A stretch of DNA of 64,000 nt from Variovorax sp. J2L1-78 (GTDB lineage Bacteria; Pseudomonadota; Gammaproteobacteria; Burkholderiales; Burkholderiaceae_C), in contig NZ_JASZYB010000002.1 in assembly GCF_030317205.1 (NCBI RefSeq), positions 486,501 to 550,500 of the forward strand, written 5' to 3'. A program made the position numbers and the translations under genes. This document shows, piece after piece, positions 24,042-35,910 of this stretch. Below the pieces are notes generated by a model. It was not told where the DNA came from and made no database searches. It saw only the letters and a list, made by a program, of their open reading frames with translations. Position 1 is the first letter of the stretch. Each line of letters starts with the position of its first letter.

Positions 24042-24880
24042 TCGGTCGACGCTGCCACCTCGGCCCATTCCGCGGTTTCGCGCTGCAGCTCATCGATGTG
24101 GTCGCGGATCACCTGCAGCGTGTCGGTGCCCAGCGGCAGGCGCATCGGCGGCTTCGGCGACTCGACCAGCCGGATCACCGCCTGCGCCAGCTTGACCGGG
24201 TCGCCCGGCTGGTTGAGGCTGATGTTCCGCGCGGCGATGCGCACCTGGCCCGACGTGCCTTCGTAGTCGGCGATGAGCGTCGGCGAGACGGTCAGCGAGT
24301 TGCCTTCGAGGAACTCGGTGCGGAAGTAGCCCGGCTCGACCGCCGTCACATGGATGCCCAGCGGGGCGAGTTCCTGGTGCAGCGCCTGGTTGATGCCTTC
24401 GACCGCGAACTTGGTCGAGCAGTACAGCCCGAAGCCGGGTCCGGACTGGTGGCCGCCCAGCGACGAGAGGTTGAGGACATGGCCGCTGCGGCGCGCTCGC
24501 ATCGATGGCAGCACGGCGCGCGTCACGTTCAAGAGGCCGAACACGTTGGTCTCGTAGAGCTTGCGCACCTCCTCGGCCGTGGCTTCTTCCACCGCGCCGA
24601 GCAGGCCGAAGCCGGCGTTGTTGACCAGCACGTCGATGCGGCCGAAGCGGGCGATGGCCGCCTCGACGGCACGCGCGGCCTGCGCCTCGTCGGTCACGTC
24701 GAGCGACACACCCAGCAGCGCGGGATGGTCGCCGAAACGCTTGGCCACGTCGGCGGCGTTGCGGGCTGTCGCCACCACCGCGTCGCCGTGGGCGAGTGCG
24801 GCTTCGGCCATGCGGGCGCCGAGGCCGCGGGAGGCGCCGGTGATCATCCAGACGCGCTTGAATTCGTTCGTTGCAGTCAT
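24026..24880 (-). CDS. Short-chain dehydrogenase/reductase (classical SDR)
   Basis: 284 residues, NAD(P)-dependent oxidoreductase. Cofactor motif TGASRGLG at 14-21, NNAG at 87-90, and catalytic Ser139 or Ser140, Tyr153 and Lys157 in LYCSTKFA. Arg at 18 and 40 would favour NADPH. The substrate is unknown. It is divergent from a LysR gene across a 122-bp gap. Confidence 0.9.
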   Translation of the reverse strand: MTATNEFKRVWMITGASRGLGARMAEAALAHGDAVVATARNAADVAKRFGDHPALLGVSLDVTDEAQAARAVEAAIARFGRIDVLVNNAGFGLLGAVEEATAEEVRKLYETNVFGLLNVTRAVLPSMRARRSGHVLNLSSLGGHQSGPGFGLYCSTKFAVEGINQALHQELAPLGIHVTAVEPGYFRTEFLEGNSLTVSPTLIADYEGTSGQVRIAARNISLNQPGDPVKLAQAVIRLVESPKPPMRLPLGTDTLQVIRDHIDELQRETAEWAEVAASTDYAAA

Positions 24881-25002
24881 GTCGGTTCCTTTGAAATCAG
24901 GGTGATGAAGGGTTGCGGTGAGGGAAATGTAGGTTTTGCATCTGCATCGGAATAGCCCACATTCGCTCGCTTCATCCGCAAGACAATCGTGATAATCCGG
25001 CC

Positions 25003-25980
25003 ATGGCCTTCAACGAACTCCGCGCGATCACCACCTTCATCCAGGCGGCGGAGCTGGGCAGCCTTCGGCAGGCCGCCGCCGCGCAGGCGATCACGCCGCA
25101 GGCCGCCAGCCAGGCGCTCGCGCAGCTCGAATCCCATCTGGGTGTGCGGCTGTTCCACCGCACCACGCGGCGCCTCAGCCTGACGGAGGAAGGCCAGCAA
25201 TTCCTGCAGGCGGCGCAGCCGGGGCTGGCGGCGCTGCAGCGTGCGCTGCGCGGCGCCAGCCGCAGCCGGGAAGAGATCGCCGGGCCGCTGCGCATCGTGG
25301 CCCCGCGTGCGACCATGCTGCAGATCCTGTGGCCGGTGCTGGAGGCCTTCTGCGCGCAGCACCCGCAGATCGAGCCCGATGTGCAGCTCGACGACCGCAT
25401 CGCCAACTGGGTGGAGGAGCGGGTCGACGTCGGCTTCCGCTCCGGCCCGGCGCCGCAGGACGGCCTGATCGCGCGGCGGCTGATGCCGGTGCAATTGGTG
25501 GTGTGTGCTGCACCGTCATACATCGAACGCTTCGGCGCGCCCGCGACCATCGACGACCTGACACGCCACCGCTGCAGCTGCTTCCGGCACCCGACCAGCG
25601 GCAAGCTGATGCCCTGGGAGTTCAAGGTCGGCGAGCAGGTCGTCGGGCGCGACATCGCGCCCGCGCTGTGCACCAACGATGTCGACCTCGAGCTTCGCGC
25701 AGTGACGGCGGGCCAGGTGATCGGCCAGTTGATCGGATCAACGGCAGCCCCCTTCCTGCGCAACGGCCAACTGGTGCCGTTATTGACGCCGCATGTGACG
25801 GACCACCTCGGCCTCTACGTCTACTACGGCAGCCGGGTGGCGCAGCCGCTGCGCGTGCGCGCCTTCATCGATCTCGCGGTCGAGATGCTGTCGGACAACA
25901 GCGAGTTCGTGCTGCAGCCGCACGAGTTGAAGCCGATGCCGACACGCAAGCGCACCGCGCGCCGGGCCAGCTCAGGCTAG
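25003..25980 (+). CDS. LysR family transcriptional regulator
   Basis: 325 residues. The helix-turn-helix lies at about 18-60 (QAAAAQAITPQAASQALAQL), followed by LGVRLFHRTTRRLSLTEEG. The effector domain contains VDVGFRSGPAPQDGLIARRL. It is divergent from the SDR at 24880, which it probably controls. A basic, flexible C-terminal tail (PMPTRKRTARRASSG) is slightly longer than usual. Confidence 0.9.
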   Translation: MAFNELRAITTFIQAAELGSLRQAAAAQAITPQAASQALAQLESHLGVRLFHRTTRRLSLTEEGQQFLQAAQPGLAALQRALRGASRSREEIAGPLRIVAPRATMLQILWPVLEAFCAQHPQIEPDVQLDDRIANWVEERVDVGFRSGPAPQDGLIARRLMPVQLVVCAAPSYIERFGAPATIDDLTRHRCSCFRHPTSGKLMPWEFKVGEQVVGRDIAPALCTNDVDLELRAVTAGQVIGQLIGSTAAPFLRNGQLVPLLTPHVTDHLGLYVYYGSRVAQPLRVRAFIDLAVEMLSDNSEFVLQPHELKPMPTRKRTARRASSG

Positions 25981-25984
25981 ACGC

Positions 25985-26710
25985 TCAGACGCGACCGTCG
26001 GCGGGACGCAGCACGTCACCCTGCAGGGTCACCGGCTTGCCGATGGGCGGCGCGGTGCGCGTTTCGACCGTGCGCAGCCGGCCATCGTCCATGCGCACGC
26101 TGACCTGGTAGCGGGTCTCGGTGCGCGTGCGTTTCTCGATCGTGTGGCCGGCATAGCCACCGCCGACGGCGCCGATCACCGTGGCCGCGGTGCGCCCGCC
26201 GCCATGGCCGATCTGGTTGCCGAGCACGCCACCCAGTACACCCCCCGCCACCGCGCCGACGCCCGTGGGCGGGGCCGCGTGTTGAACGGTGCGTACGGAC
26301 TCGACGCGGCCGCAGGTCGCGCAGACCGGCGCCCGTTGGGGAGCCGGCATCGCAGCGACGGCACCACTGCCCGGTGACGGGTTCATGCCGGCGGTCGAGG
26401 GGGTGGTCGGGGGCGGCGCTGTGCGGCTGACAGTGCCCGCGTTGTCCGGGGCACGCACTGGCGCCGGCAGGGCGGCCGAGGGCCGGTCGCCGTCTTCCGG
26501 GCCATGGAGCGATTGCGGCGTTGCGATCGCGCTGGGCGCGCCGCCATCGCTGGCGCTGTGCTGGTAGAGCATGGTGCCGCCCAGTGCGGCGACCACGGCG
26601 GCCAGTGCGCCGATGGTGCCCCACAGCACCTTGGGCGAGGTCGCGCCGCGGTGTGCGGGTGTGCGTTGCAGGGGGTCGGCGCCGTTCGTCATCGGGCTTT
26701 CCATGGTCAT
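25985..26710 (-). CDS. Glycine-zipper 2TM domain protein
   Basis: 241 residues. One hydrophobic segment near the N-terminus (VLWGTIGALAAVVAALGGTML, about 28-48), a Pro/Ser/Ala linker, a CATCG pair, then a glycine zipper (GAVAGGVLGGVLGNQIGHGG and GAVGGGYAGHTIEK, about 150-190) as in Rick_17kDa/SlyB-type envelope proteins, and a C-terminal small beta domain. No lipobox is visible, so it is probably anchored in the inner membrane. Exact function unknown. Confidence 0.78.
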   Translation of the reverse strand: MTMESPMTNGADPLQRTPAHRGATSPKVLWGTIGALAAVVAALGGTMLYQHSASDGGAPSAIATPQSLHGPEDGDRPSAALPAPVRAPDNAGTVSRTAPPPTTPSTAGMNPSPGSGAVAAMPAPQRAPVCATCGRVESVRTVQHAAPPTGVGAVAGGVLGGVLGNQIGHGGGRTAATVIGAVGGGYAGHTIEKRTRTETRYQVSVRMDDGRLRTVETRTAPPIGKPVTLQGDVLRPADGRV

Positions 26711-26806
26711 GTCCTTCGCTCGAAACTTTCGATGTTCCAAGCTTAGACAGCGCGACCCCGCCGCGGCTCCCACCCCCGCTGTAAAAACCGTAACTGCGAC
26801 CACGGC

Positions 26807-29563
<2,757 letters not shown>

Positions 29564-29723
29564 GGGCTCACCTGGATTCGCGATGGTCAGGTGAGCGTCG
29601 TTGCGGGGAAGGACCCGAGCCTGGCGGTAGCTGGAAAGCTGGCCGCTGCAACGCTCCTCGGGGTCGTCGATTTTAGTTGCCTTTGGTTGGAGGGATGGTT
29701 GTTCAGGGTTTCGGTGTGGTGTA
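29564..29723. promoter_or_regulatory. Leader region of metH C-terminal gene
   Basis: 160 bp between the metH start and the dispersed repeat. It includes the relatively AT-rich stretch TTTTAGTTGCCTTTGG near 29670-29686 that could carry the promoter. No B12-box consensus was recognised. Confidence 0.25.
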
Positions 29724-30185
29724 GGGGCGTCGGCAGGCGGTAGGCCTGTGGGCGGCAGACGACTGCGGTCCTTCGGACTTCGCTGCTGCTCCTCACGAAA
29801 GGCGGGGTCCGCAGAACTCGCTTCACTTCGTTGCGCTCAAACAGCTGCGGCCCTGATCCGCCTTTCGCTGCGGTGCTCGCCGCAGCCGGACAGCCGCCCA
29901 CAGCCCTACCGCCCACCGACGTGGACGCGACCGTTATGCATCTCTGTCCAGCGAGCGCAGCGATTGCGCCCACCAAGCCCGGCAGGCGGTGCGGGTCGGG
30001 CGATCCCCTGTGCGTCGCTGAGGAGCGCAGCCTTTCGCGGATCAGGGCTCGCCCTTGTCTGAGCGCAGCGAGTTTGGGCGGGACCCCGCGAAAGGCGAGC
30101 ACCGCAAGGCAGCCCGAAGGGCCGGCGCACCGGGGTCGATCGGCCCGCACCGCCTGCCGGGCGCCCTCACCCAAGCCAACGATCA
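29724..30185. repeat. Dispersed intergenic repeat, copy A (contains an inverted arm)
   Basis: About 460 bp between dinG and metH. It shares several long blocks with copy B at 39510-39805: GGGGCGTCGGC start, GGGCGGCAGACG, TTCGCTGCTGCTCCTC, GGCGGGGTCCGC, GCGGCCCTGATCCGCC, GCGGTGCTCGCCG, CCGCCCACCGACGTGGAC, AGCGAGCGCAGCGATTGCGC, and an AACGATCA end that supplies the dinG stop codon. An inverted second arm (about 30033-30120) resembles the reverse complement of 29770-29870. A perfect 19-bp inverted repeat (29977-29995 and 30144-30162) encloses this arm. No transposase or coding gene is present. Confidence 0.75.
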
Positions 30186-32405
30186 GGCAGCAACAACCCC
30201 ATCCACCCGCACTGTAGAAAAAGCAAACGGCGGCAACCCCTTCAACAGCCGCTGCCCATACGACGTCCGCACCAGCCGCCGGTCGTAGCAGTACACGGAA
30301 GCCCGATCCTCCTCACTGCGAATCGCCCGCCCCACCCACTGCGCCAACCGAATGGCCGTTGCCGGCACCACCAGTTCGGTGAATGGGTCGCGCCCCACCG
30401 TGCGCAGCCATTCGGCCCGTGCCTCGCCGACCGGATCGTCCGGCGGTGCGAAGGGCAGCTTGGCGATGAAGACCGATTCGCAGAGCTTGCCCGGCAGGTC
30501 GAGCCCTTCGCCAAAGGACTGCATGCCGAAGATGATCGACGGCAGCCCCTCGGCCACGCGGTGGCGGTGGGTGGCCAGCAGTTGCTGGCGCGGCATGGCG
30601 GTCTGCAGCAGCACGCGCGGCTTGAGCGGGGCGGGCAGTGCCTCGACGGCCTGGCGCAGCTGGTCGCGCGAGGTGAACAGCACCAGCGCGCCGTGCCGCA
30701 CCTCGGCCAGATCGCGCACCAGCGACTGGACCATCTCGGCGACATAGCCGGCCGCGTCGCGCGGGTCAGCCCGGGTCTCGACGGCGATCAGCTTGCCCTG
30801 GGCCGCGTAGTCGAAGGGACTGGGCACCTCCAGCGTCGTCGCCGCCTCGTCGCCATGCAGGCCGGACTCGCGCAGGAAGAAGTCGAAGTGGCCGCAGCTG
30901 GTGAGCGTGGCCGACGTCAGCACCGCGCCGCGGACCTTGTTCCACAGGTGGTGGCGCAGCGTTGCGCCGGGCAGCAGCGGGCTGGCGTGCGCCTGCAGCG
31001 TGGCCTGATCGCCGTCGACCTGCAGCGTGAACCACTTGGCGGCCGGCACCGCGTCGGGCGCGGCGTCGCGCAGCAGCAGCTGGGCGGTGTCGAGGGTCTG
31101 TTCCAGCCGTGGGGCCAGCGCGCCGAGCTGGGCGTACATCGTCGACAGCTTGCGGGCCATGGCGGGCTGCTCGCGCATCTCGGTGCGCAGGGCGCTGGCG
31201 ATCACGCGCAGGGCATCGAGGAAACCTGACGCGTGATGCGCGACCCGCCCCAGCGGGCCCTGCAGCACCTCGGGAAGCGCACCCAGCGGCAGGCGGGCAC
31301 GCGCGGGACCGCGGCCGGGCAGGCCCGCCGGGCCGGCGAGGTCGGTCTTCAGGCCGTCGCCGTACAAATCCATCACGAGCCGCTCGGCTTCCTGCAGCGC
31401 CTGGCGCATCTGCGCGGCGTGCATCGGCACGTCGGCCACCTCGGTCACCTCGAAGCGCACGCCCACGCGCACCGCACGCTGCGCCAAGCGTTCGACCCAG
31501 CCGTGGCGGCCCAGGTCCATGCGGCAGCCGAACTGCGCGAGCGCGGTGGCCGGCAGGTGGTGCGCCTCGTCGAGCACCAGCAGGCAGTTGTCCAGCTCGG
31601 GCAGCTGGCGGTTGCCGATGGAGGCCAGCAGCAGGTCGTGGTTGACCACCACCACCTGCGCACCGACCAATGTCTTGCGGCGCTCGTAGTAGACGCACTG
31701 GTTGAACGACGGGCAGTGCTTGCCGGTGCACGATGCCGCGTCGGCGGCCATCGGCAGCCAGGCGTCGGCAGCGGGCGGGGTGTCGAGGGTGTCGCGGTCG
31801 CCGTCCCAGGCGCCGGTCGCGAGCGTCTGGGCGATGCCCGTGTAGAACTGGAGGCGAGCCTCCACTTCGTGCGCAGGCCTGGCGGGCCGGGCCTGTGCGG
31901 CCACGTCGTCGTCGGCGAAGAGGTCGTCTTCGACCTCGTCCTCCTCGTCATCGTGCTCGGCCATCATCCCGGTCAGACGCTCCAGCTTCTGCTGGCAGAC
32001 GTAGCGACCGCGGCCCTTGGCCAGGGCGAAGCGGAAGGGCTGCGGCATCAGCTTGGCGAGGGCCGGCAGGTCCTTGTGGACCAGCTGCTCCTGCAGCGCC
32101 ACGGTGGCGGTGGAGATCACAACGCGGGTGTTGCGCGCCAGGGCCAGCGCGATGGCCGGGGCGCAATAGGCGAGCGACTTGCCGACGCCGGTGCCGGCCT
32201 GGATCACCGCGATGGCGCGCACCGGCGGGTCGACCGGGCCGTCGCCGTCATCCCCCTCGGTCTTGCCGAGGGTGGCCGCAGCCAGCGTGTCGGCCACCTG
32301 CTCGGCCATGCGCCGCTGGCCGGCGCGGCTGCGGAAACCGGCGCTGGCCTGGACCACCCCGTCGAACGCCTGCAGGGCGGACGCGGCCCATTCCAAAGAA
32401 GACAT
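30183..32405 (-). CDS. dinG: DinG-type ATP-dependent DNA helicase
   Basis: 740-residue XPD/DinG superfamily 2 helicase. Walker A QAGTGVGKSLAY at about 70-81, and four Cys (one in RYVCQQKL and three in SCTGKHCPSFNQC) that match the Fe-S cluster ligands of DinG. The DEAH box is VLDEAHHLPA, and motif VI is QWVGRAIRSEEDRASV near the C-terminus. An acidic insert (DDEEDEVEDDLFADDD) lies within the Fe-S domain. Its stop codon coincides with the end of repeat copy A. Confidence 0.92.
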   Translation of the reverse strand: MSSLEWAASALQAFDGVVQASAGFRSRAGQRRMAEQVADTLAAATLGKTEGDDGDGPVDPPVRAIAVIQAGTGVGKSLAYCAPAIALALARNTRVVISTATVALQEQLVHKDLPALAKLMPQPFRFALAKGRGRYVCQQKLERLTGMMAEHDDEEDEVEDDLFADDDVAAQARPARPAHEVEARLQFYTGIAQTLATGAWDGDRDTLDTPPAADAWLPMAADAASCTGKHCPSFNQCVYYERRKTLVGAQVVVVNHDLLLASIGNRQLPELDNCLLVLDEAHHLPATALAQFGCRMDLGRHGWVERLAQRAVRVGVRFEVTEVADVPMHAAQMRQALQEAERLVMDLYGDGLKTDLAGPAGLPGRGPARARLPLGALPEVLQGPLGRVAHHASGFLDALRVIASALRTEMREQPAMARKLSTMYAQLGALAPRLEQTLDTAQLLLRDAAPDAVPAAKWFTLQVDGDQATLQAHASPLLPGATLRHHLWNKVRGAVLTSATLTSCGHFDFFLRESGLHGDEAATTLEVPSPFDYAAQGKLIAVETRADPRDAAGYVAEMVQSLVRDLAEVRHGALVLFTSRDQLRQAVEALPAPLKPRVLLQTAMPRQQLLATHRHRVAEGLPSIIFGMQSFGEGLDLPGKLCESVFIAKLPFAPPDDPVGEARAEWLRTVGRDPFTELVVPATAIRLAQWVGRAIRSEEDRASVYCYDRRLVRTSYGQRLLKGLPPFAFSTVRVDGVVAA

Positions 32406-32444
32406 GCGCCGAGTGTTGCACGGCCGCCCGACACGGGCTGCGCG

Positions 32445-32882
32445 TCAGGCCGGTTGGGCGGCGCCAGCGGCGGATGCCGGCAGCCCGAAGATCGCGTCGA
32501 AGGCCCAGTTGAAGACGAAGGTGTAGCCCAGGAAGAACATCGCCAGGCCCAGGTCCATCAGCAGGGCCTGCAGCAGCGTGACGTCCATCCACCAGGCGAA
32601 GATCGGGACCAGGAAACAGAGCAGCCCGACCTCGAAGCCGATGGCATGGGCGATGCGGCGCCACACGCTGCGCCCGCGCACGGCCTGGCGCGCCTCCCAG
32701 CGCTCGAACAGCGTGTTGAACACGAGGTTCCAGAGCACCGCGACCACCGACGCCATGACCGCCAGCACGCCCGAATGGCCGACGCCCTGGCCCGACATCA
32801 GTGCCAGCCCCAGGCTGGCCGCGACGATGGCGATGCCTTCGTAGAGCGTGATGTAGACGACGCGGCGCTTGAGCCCTTGCAT
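32445..32882 (-). CDS. PACE family efflux protein (bacterial transmembrane pair)
   Basis: 145 residues with four hydrophobic helices arranged as two tandem BTP modules. The first begins RRVVYITLYEGIAI and the second RRIAHAIGFEVGLL; each carries the E in helix 1 or 3 and the FN(T/W) motif (NLVFNTLFERWE, FVFNWAFDAIF) of PACE proteins such as AceI, which export biguanides and other biocides by proton antiport. It is divergent from a LysR gene 98 bp away, the typical pairing for this family. Confidence 0.88.
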   Translation of the reverse strand: MQGLKRRVVYITLYEGIAIVAASLGLALMSGQGVGHSGVLAVMASVVAVLWNLVFNTLFERWEARQAVRGRSVWRRIAHAIGFEVGLLCFLVPIFAWWMDVTLLQALLMDLGLAMFFLGYTFVFNWAFDAIFGLPASAAGAAQPA

Positions 32883-32980
32883 GGAAATCCCCGGAAAACA
32901 GTGAACAGGTGCTGGACTTTATGTGTCACCGACTGATATAAAAAGTCATCTTCTTTCAATTCAACTGATAGATCGGGTGC
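32883..32980. promoter_or_regulatory. Divergent promoter region of PACE and LysR genes
   Basis: 98 bp with a local AT-rich patch (ACTTTATGTGTCACC and GACTGATATAAAAAGTC). The latter holds GACT/AGTC arms around TGATATAAAA, a plausible LysR site overlapping a promoter. Inference only. Confidence 0.3.
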
Positions 32981-33868
32981 ATGGCCTTCTCCACCGACAA
33001 CCTGCAGGTCTTTCTCGCCGTGCTCGACCACGGCTCGTTCTCCGCGGCCGCGCGCTCGCTGGGGCGCGTGCCGTCCGCCGTGAGCATGGCGATCGCGGGG
33101 CTGGAGGCCGAGCTCGAACTGCCGCTGTTCGACCGCAGCGGCCGCGAGCCCAAGCCGACCGCCGCCGCCCGCTCCCTGGAGCCGCAGGCGCGCCTGCTGG
33201 CCGCCCAGTTCAAACAACTCGAGGTGCAGGCGCTGGCGCTCACCCAAGGCCTGGAGAACCGGCTGACGCTGGCCATCGCGCCCGAACTGCTGGCGGCGCC
33301 CTGGAGCGGTGCGCTCGCGGCGCTGGCGGCGGAATATCCGTTGCTCGAAGTCGAAGTGCTCGCTGCGCCGCAGGCCGACGCGCTGGCGCTGCTGCATGCC
33401 GGGCGCGCGCAGCTGGCACTGGTGTTCGAGCGGCCCAGCCTCGATGGCCGCGAGGGCTTTCAGGAAGTGGCGAGCGACACGATGGTCGCGGTGATGGCCC
33501 CGGCCCACCCGGTGCTGGCCGCCGCCGGCGGGCGCCTGCGCGAGGAGCACCTGCACAACACCCGGCAGATCGTGGTGGCAGGGCGCGACCTCGCGACCAG
33601 CGACCCGCGCTTCGTCTTCGGCCGGCACGTCTGGCGCACCGACAACGCGCTGGCCGCGCTGAGCCTGATCACCGCCGGTCTCGGCTGGGGCTGGCTGCCG
33701 CGCGCCTTCGCCAAGCCGCACGTGGCGGCGGGGGCGCTGCTGGAGATTCCGTTCGAGAACCTCAGCAACGGGCTCGACCTCTGGGTCGACGTGGTGTGGT
33801 CGCGCGAGCGGCCGCTGGGGCTGGGGGCGCAGCGCTTCGTGGCGCTGATTGCGCGCGACAAATCCTGA
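32981..33868 (+). CDS. LysR family transcriptional regulator
   Basis: 295 residues. Helix-turn-helix at about 15-60 (LGRVPSAVSMAIAGLEAELE, LPLFDRSGREPKPT), then an effector domain. It is the likely regulator of the divergent PACE exporter. The 3' end is 18 nt from the convergent SH3 gene. Confidence 0.9.
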   Translation: MAFSTDNLQVFLAVLDHGSFSAAARSLGRVPSAVSMAIAGLEAELELPLFDRSGREPKPTAAARSLEPQARLLAAQFKQLEVQALALTQGLENRLTLAIAPELLAAPWSGALAALAAEYPLLEVEVLAAPQADALALLHAGRAQLALVFERPSLDGREGFQEVASDTMVAVMAPAHPVLAAAGGRLREEHLHNTRQIVVAGRDLATSDPRFVFGRHVWRTDNALAALSLITAGLGWGWLPRAFAKPHVAAGALLEIPFENLSNGLDLWVDVVWSRERPLGLGAQRFVALIARDKS

Positions 33869-33886
33869 GGCCGCGTCGCGCGCCGC

Positions 33887-34732
33887 TCAGCGTCCCGGGC
33901 CGCCGCGGCCCTCGCCCGGGCCTCGACCTTCCCCGCCGCCCCGGTGCTCGCGGCCGCGTCCCGGCGGACCGCCGCCTTCGCGCGGACCGCGGTCGGGTCG
34001 ACCGGCGTCCGGCGGCGGGCGGCCGGGGCGGCCCTCCATGGCCGGATTCGGCCGCTGCGGCCGGAACTCGGCGCCTTGCGGTGGCCTCGGCCGGTCCGGC
34101 CGAAACTCGGGCCGCGGGCTCGGCGGACGGAAGCCCGGGTCGGGGCGCGGGCGGAAACCGTCGTCCCGCGGCGGGCGCACGCCCGGACCCGGCGGCGGTG
34201 GACGGTCCGGCCGCGGACGGAAGCCCGGCCCCGGCCCGCCCGGGCCTCCGGGTCGCCACGGATTCGGTCGCCACTCGGGGCGAGGCGGTGGCGGTGGACG
34301 CCAGCCCTGCACCGGCGGCGGCGGCGGCGGGCGCGAACCCCACCAGCGGCGGTCACCGTACCAGGGGCGGTCGCGGTAATAGTTCGACCAGTAGCTGCCC
34401 AATGCGAAGGTCACGATCGGCACCCCGATCACCGCGCCATAGCTGGCGAGCGGCACGCGCTGCTGCTCGTAGGCGTAGTCGAGACCCTGCGCAAAGACCC
34501 AGCCACGCAGGCCGTCGGGCAACACCACGTCGCACCAGCTGTACCCACCGGTGCAGCCCATCACATCGAGCGGCTGCCCACCGCCGAGGACTGCCACCAC
34601 CGGATAGTCGGCCGCTGGTCCGGCACGCAGGTTGACCGAAATGCGGGTGAAGGCCTGCTGCGCAGTCGCCGCCAGCGGCATCGACAAAGCGAGTGCGCCG
34701 GCACCGACCCAGCGCCACACGGTGGTTTTCAT
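33887..34732 (-). CDS. Exported SH3-domain protein with Pro/Arg/Gly-rich tail
   Basis: 281 residues. A signal peptide (cleavage near ATAQQA, residue 25) precedes a bacterial SH3 domain (ISVNLRAGPAADYPVVAVL to GLRGWVFAQGLDY, about 31-86). A short hydrophobic stretch (YGAVIGVPIVTFALGSYW) and about 160 residues of low-complexity Pro, Arg and Gly with repeated FRPRP, GPGPG and RPDR units follow. SH3b domains often bind peptidoglycan or metals. The tail is strongly basic and probably disordered. No known homologue with function comes to mind. Confidence 0.8.
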   Translation of the reverse strand: MKTTVWRWVGAGALALSMPLAATAQQAFTRISVNLRAGPAADYPVVAVLGGGQPLDVMGCTGGYSWCDVVLPDGLRGWVFAQGLDYAYEQQRVPLASYGAVIGVPIVTFALGSYWSNYYRDRPWYGDRRWWGSRPPPPPPVQGWRPPPPPRPEWRPNPWRPGGPGGPGPGFRPRPDRPPPPGPGVRPPRDDGFRPRPDPGFRPPSPRPEFRPDRPRPPQGAEFRPQRPNPAMEGRPGRPPPDAGRPDRGPREGGGPPGRGREHRGGGEGRGPGEGRGGPGR

Positions 34733-34792
34733 AGTGAAGTCCTTTCACGGCAGGGTAGGCCCTGTCGGAAAGCACTGTCAATCAGCCAAGCG

Positions 34793-35839
34793 CTACGCCG
34801 CTTCGCGGTAGAAGGCCGTGCCTTGCAGCGTACGCCCCGCCAGCGGCGTGACGCTGCGGCCGATGGCGGCGATGTGGTCGGGCGTGGTGCCGCAGCACCC
34901 GCCCACGATGTTCACCAGCCCGTCGGACGCGAACTCGTGCAGCAGGCGCGCCGTGACGTCGGGCGTCTCGTCGAAGCCGGTGTCGCTCATCGGGTTGGGC
35001 AGGCCGGCGTTGGGGTAGCAGCTGATGAAGGTGTCTTCCGCCACGCGCGCCAGTTCCTGGATGTAGGGGCGCATCAGCGCCGCGCCCAGCGCGCAGTTCA
35101 GGCCGATGGCCAGCGGCTGCGCATGGCGCACGCTGTGCCAGAAGGCGGTCACGGTCTGGCCGCTCAGGATGCGGCCGGACGCGTCGGTCACGGTGCCGCT
35201 GATGATGAGCGGCAAGCGCTCGCCCGAGGCTTCGAAGTACTCGTCGACCGCGAACAGCGCGGCCTTGGCGTTGAGCGTGTCGAAGATGGTTTCGACCAGG
35301 ATCACGTCGGCGCCGCCTTCGACCAGTGCCTCGGTCTGTTCGTAGTACGCCGCGCGCAGGGTTTCGAAGTCGACGTTGCGGGCGCCCGGGTCGTTCACGT
35401 CGGGGCTGATGCTGGCCGTCTTGGGCGTCGGGCCGAGGGCGCCGGCGACGAAACGGGGTTTGTCCGGCGTGCTGTACTTGTCGCAGGCGGCACGGGCCAG
35501 CTTGGCCGATTCGACGTTCATCTCGCGCGCCAGATGCGCCATCTGGTAGTCCTCCTGCGCGACGGTGGTGGCGCCGAAGGTGTTGGTCTCGATCAGGTCG
35601 GCACCGGCCGCGAGGTACTTCTCGTGGATGTCGCGGATCACGTCGGGCCGGGTCAACGACAACAGTTCGTTGTTGCCCTTCACGTCACGCTCGAAGTCCT
35701 TGAAACGCTCACCGCGGTACTGTTCTTCGGTCAGCTTGAAGCGCTGGATCATCGTGCCCATGGCGCCATCGAGCACGGCGATGCGTTGGGCCAGGATGCC
35801 AGGCAGGGCCTGGCCGCGGGTGTAGACGAGGGGCTTCAT
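34793..35839 (-). CDS. metH: Cobalamin-dependent methionine synthase, N-terminal homocysteine-binding part
   Basis: 348 residues. This is the homocysteine S-methyltransferase module of MetH. It opens with [21 protein letters not shown], contains [10 protein letters not shown], and has the zinc Cys ligands in GLNCALGA and [11 protein letters not shown]. It must work with the separate 918-residue protein at 26807 to methylate homocysteine from methyltetrahydrofolate. ATG at 35839 is chosen; the in-frame extension to 35899 lacks family residues. It is separated from its partner by dinG, the PACE and LysR genes and the SH3 gene. Confidence 0.93.
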   Translation of the reverse strand: MKPLVYTRGQALPGILAQRIAVLDGAMGTMIQRFKLTEEQYRGERFKDFERDVKGNNELLSLTRPDVIRDIHEKYLAAGADLIETNTFGATTVAQEDYQMAHLAREMNVESAKLARAACDKYSTPDKPRFVAGALGPTPKTASISPDVNDPGARNVDFETLRAAYYEQTEALVEGGADVILVETIFDTLNAKAALFAVDEYFEASGERLPLIISGTVTDASGRILSGQTVTAFWHSVRHAQPLAIGLNCALGAALMRPYIQELARVAEDTFISCYPNAGLPNPMSDTGFDETPDVTARLLHEFASDGLVNIVGGCCGTTPDHIAAIGRSVTPLAGRTLQGTAFYREAA

Positions 35840-35910
35840 AGCCCGCGATTGTAGGAAGCGGCCAAAGGGCTTGCCGCGGTGGGTGATCGCGGCGCCCACG
35901 CCGCGCCTCC

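Noticed and set aside
29564..30182. Cobalamin riboswitch upstream of metH
   Set aside because: No B12-box-like core was recognised in the 160-bp leader, and the rest of the gap is explained by the dispersed repeat. A covariance search would settle it.
29724..30185. Insertion sequence
   Set aside because: Although it contains inverted repeats, no transposase-like ORF or flanking target duplication is visible, so it is listed as a non-autonomous repeat.
30055..30288. Small plus-strand ORF starting MSERSEFG between metH and dinG
   Set aside because: Lies within repeat copy A and runs into antisense dinG; the peptide is a by-product of the repeat sequence.
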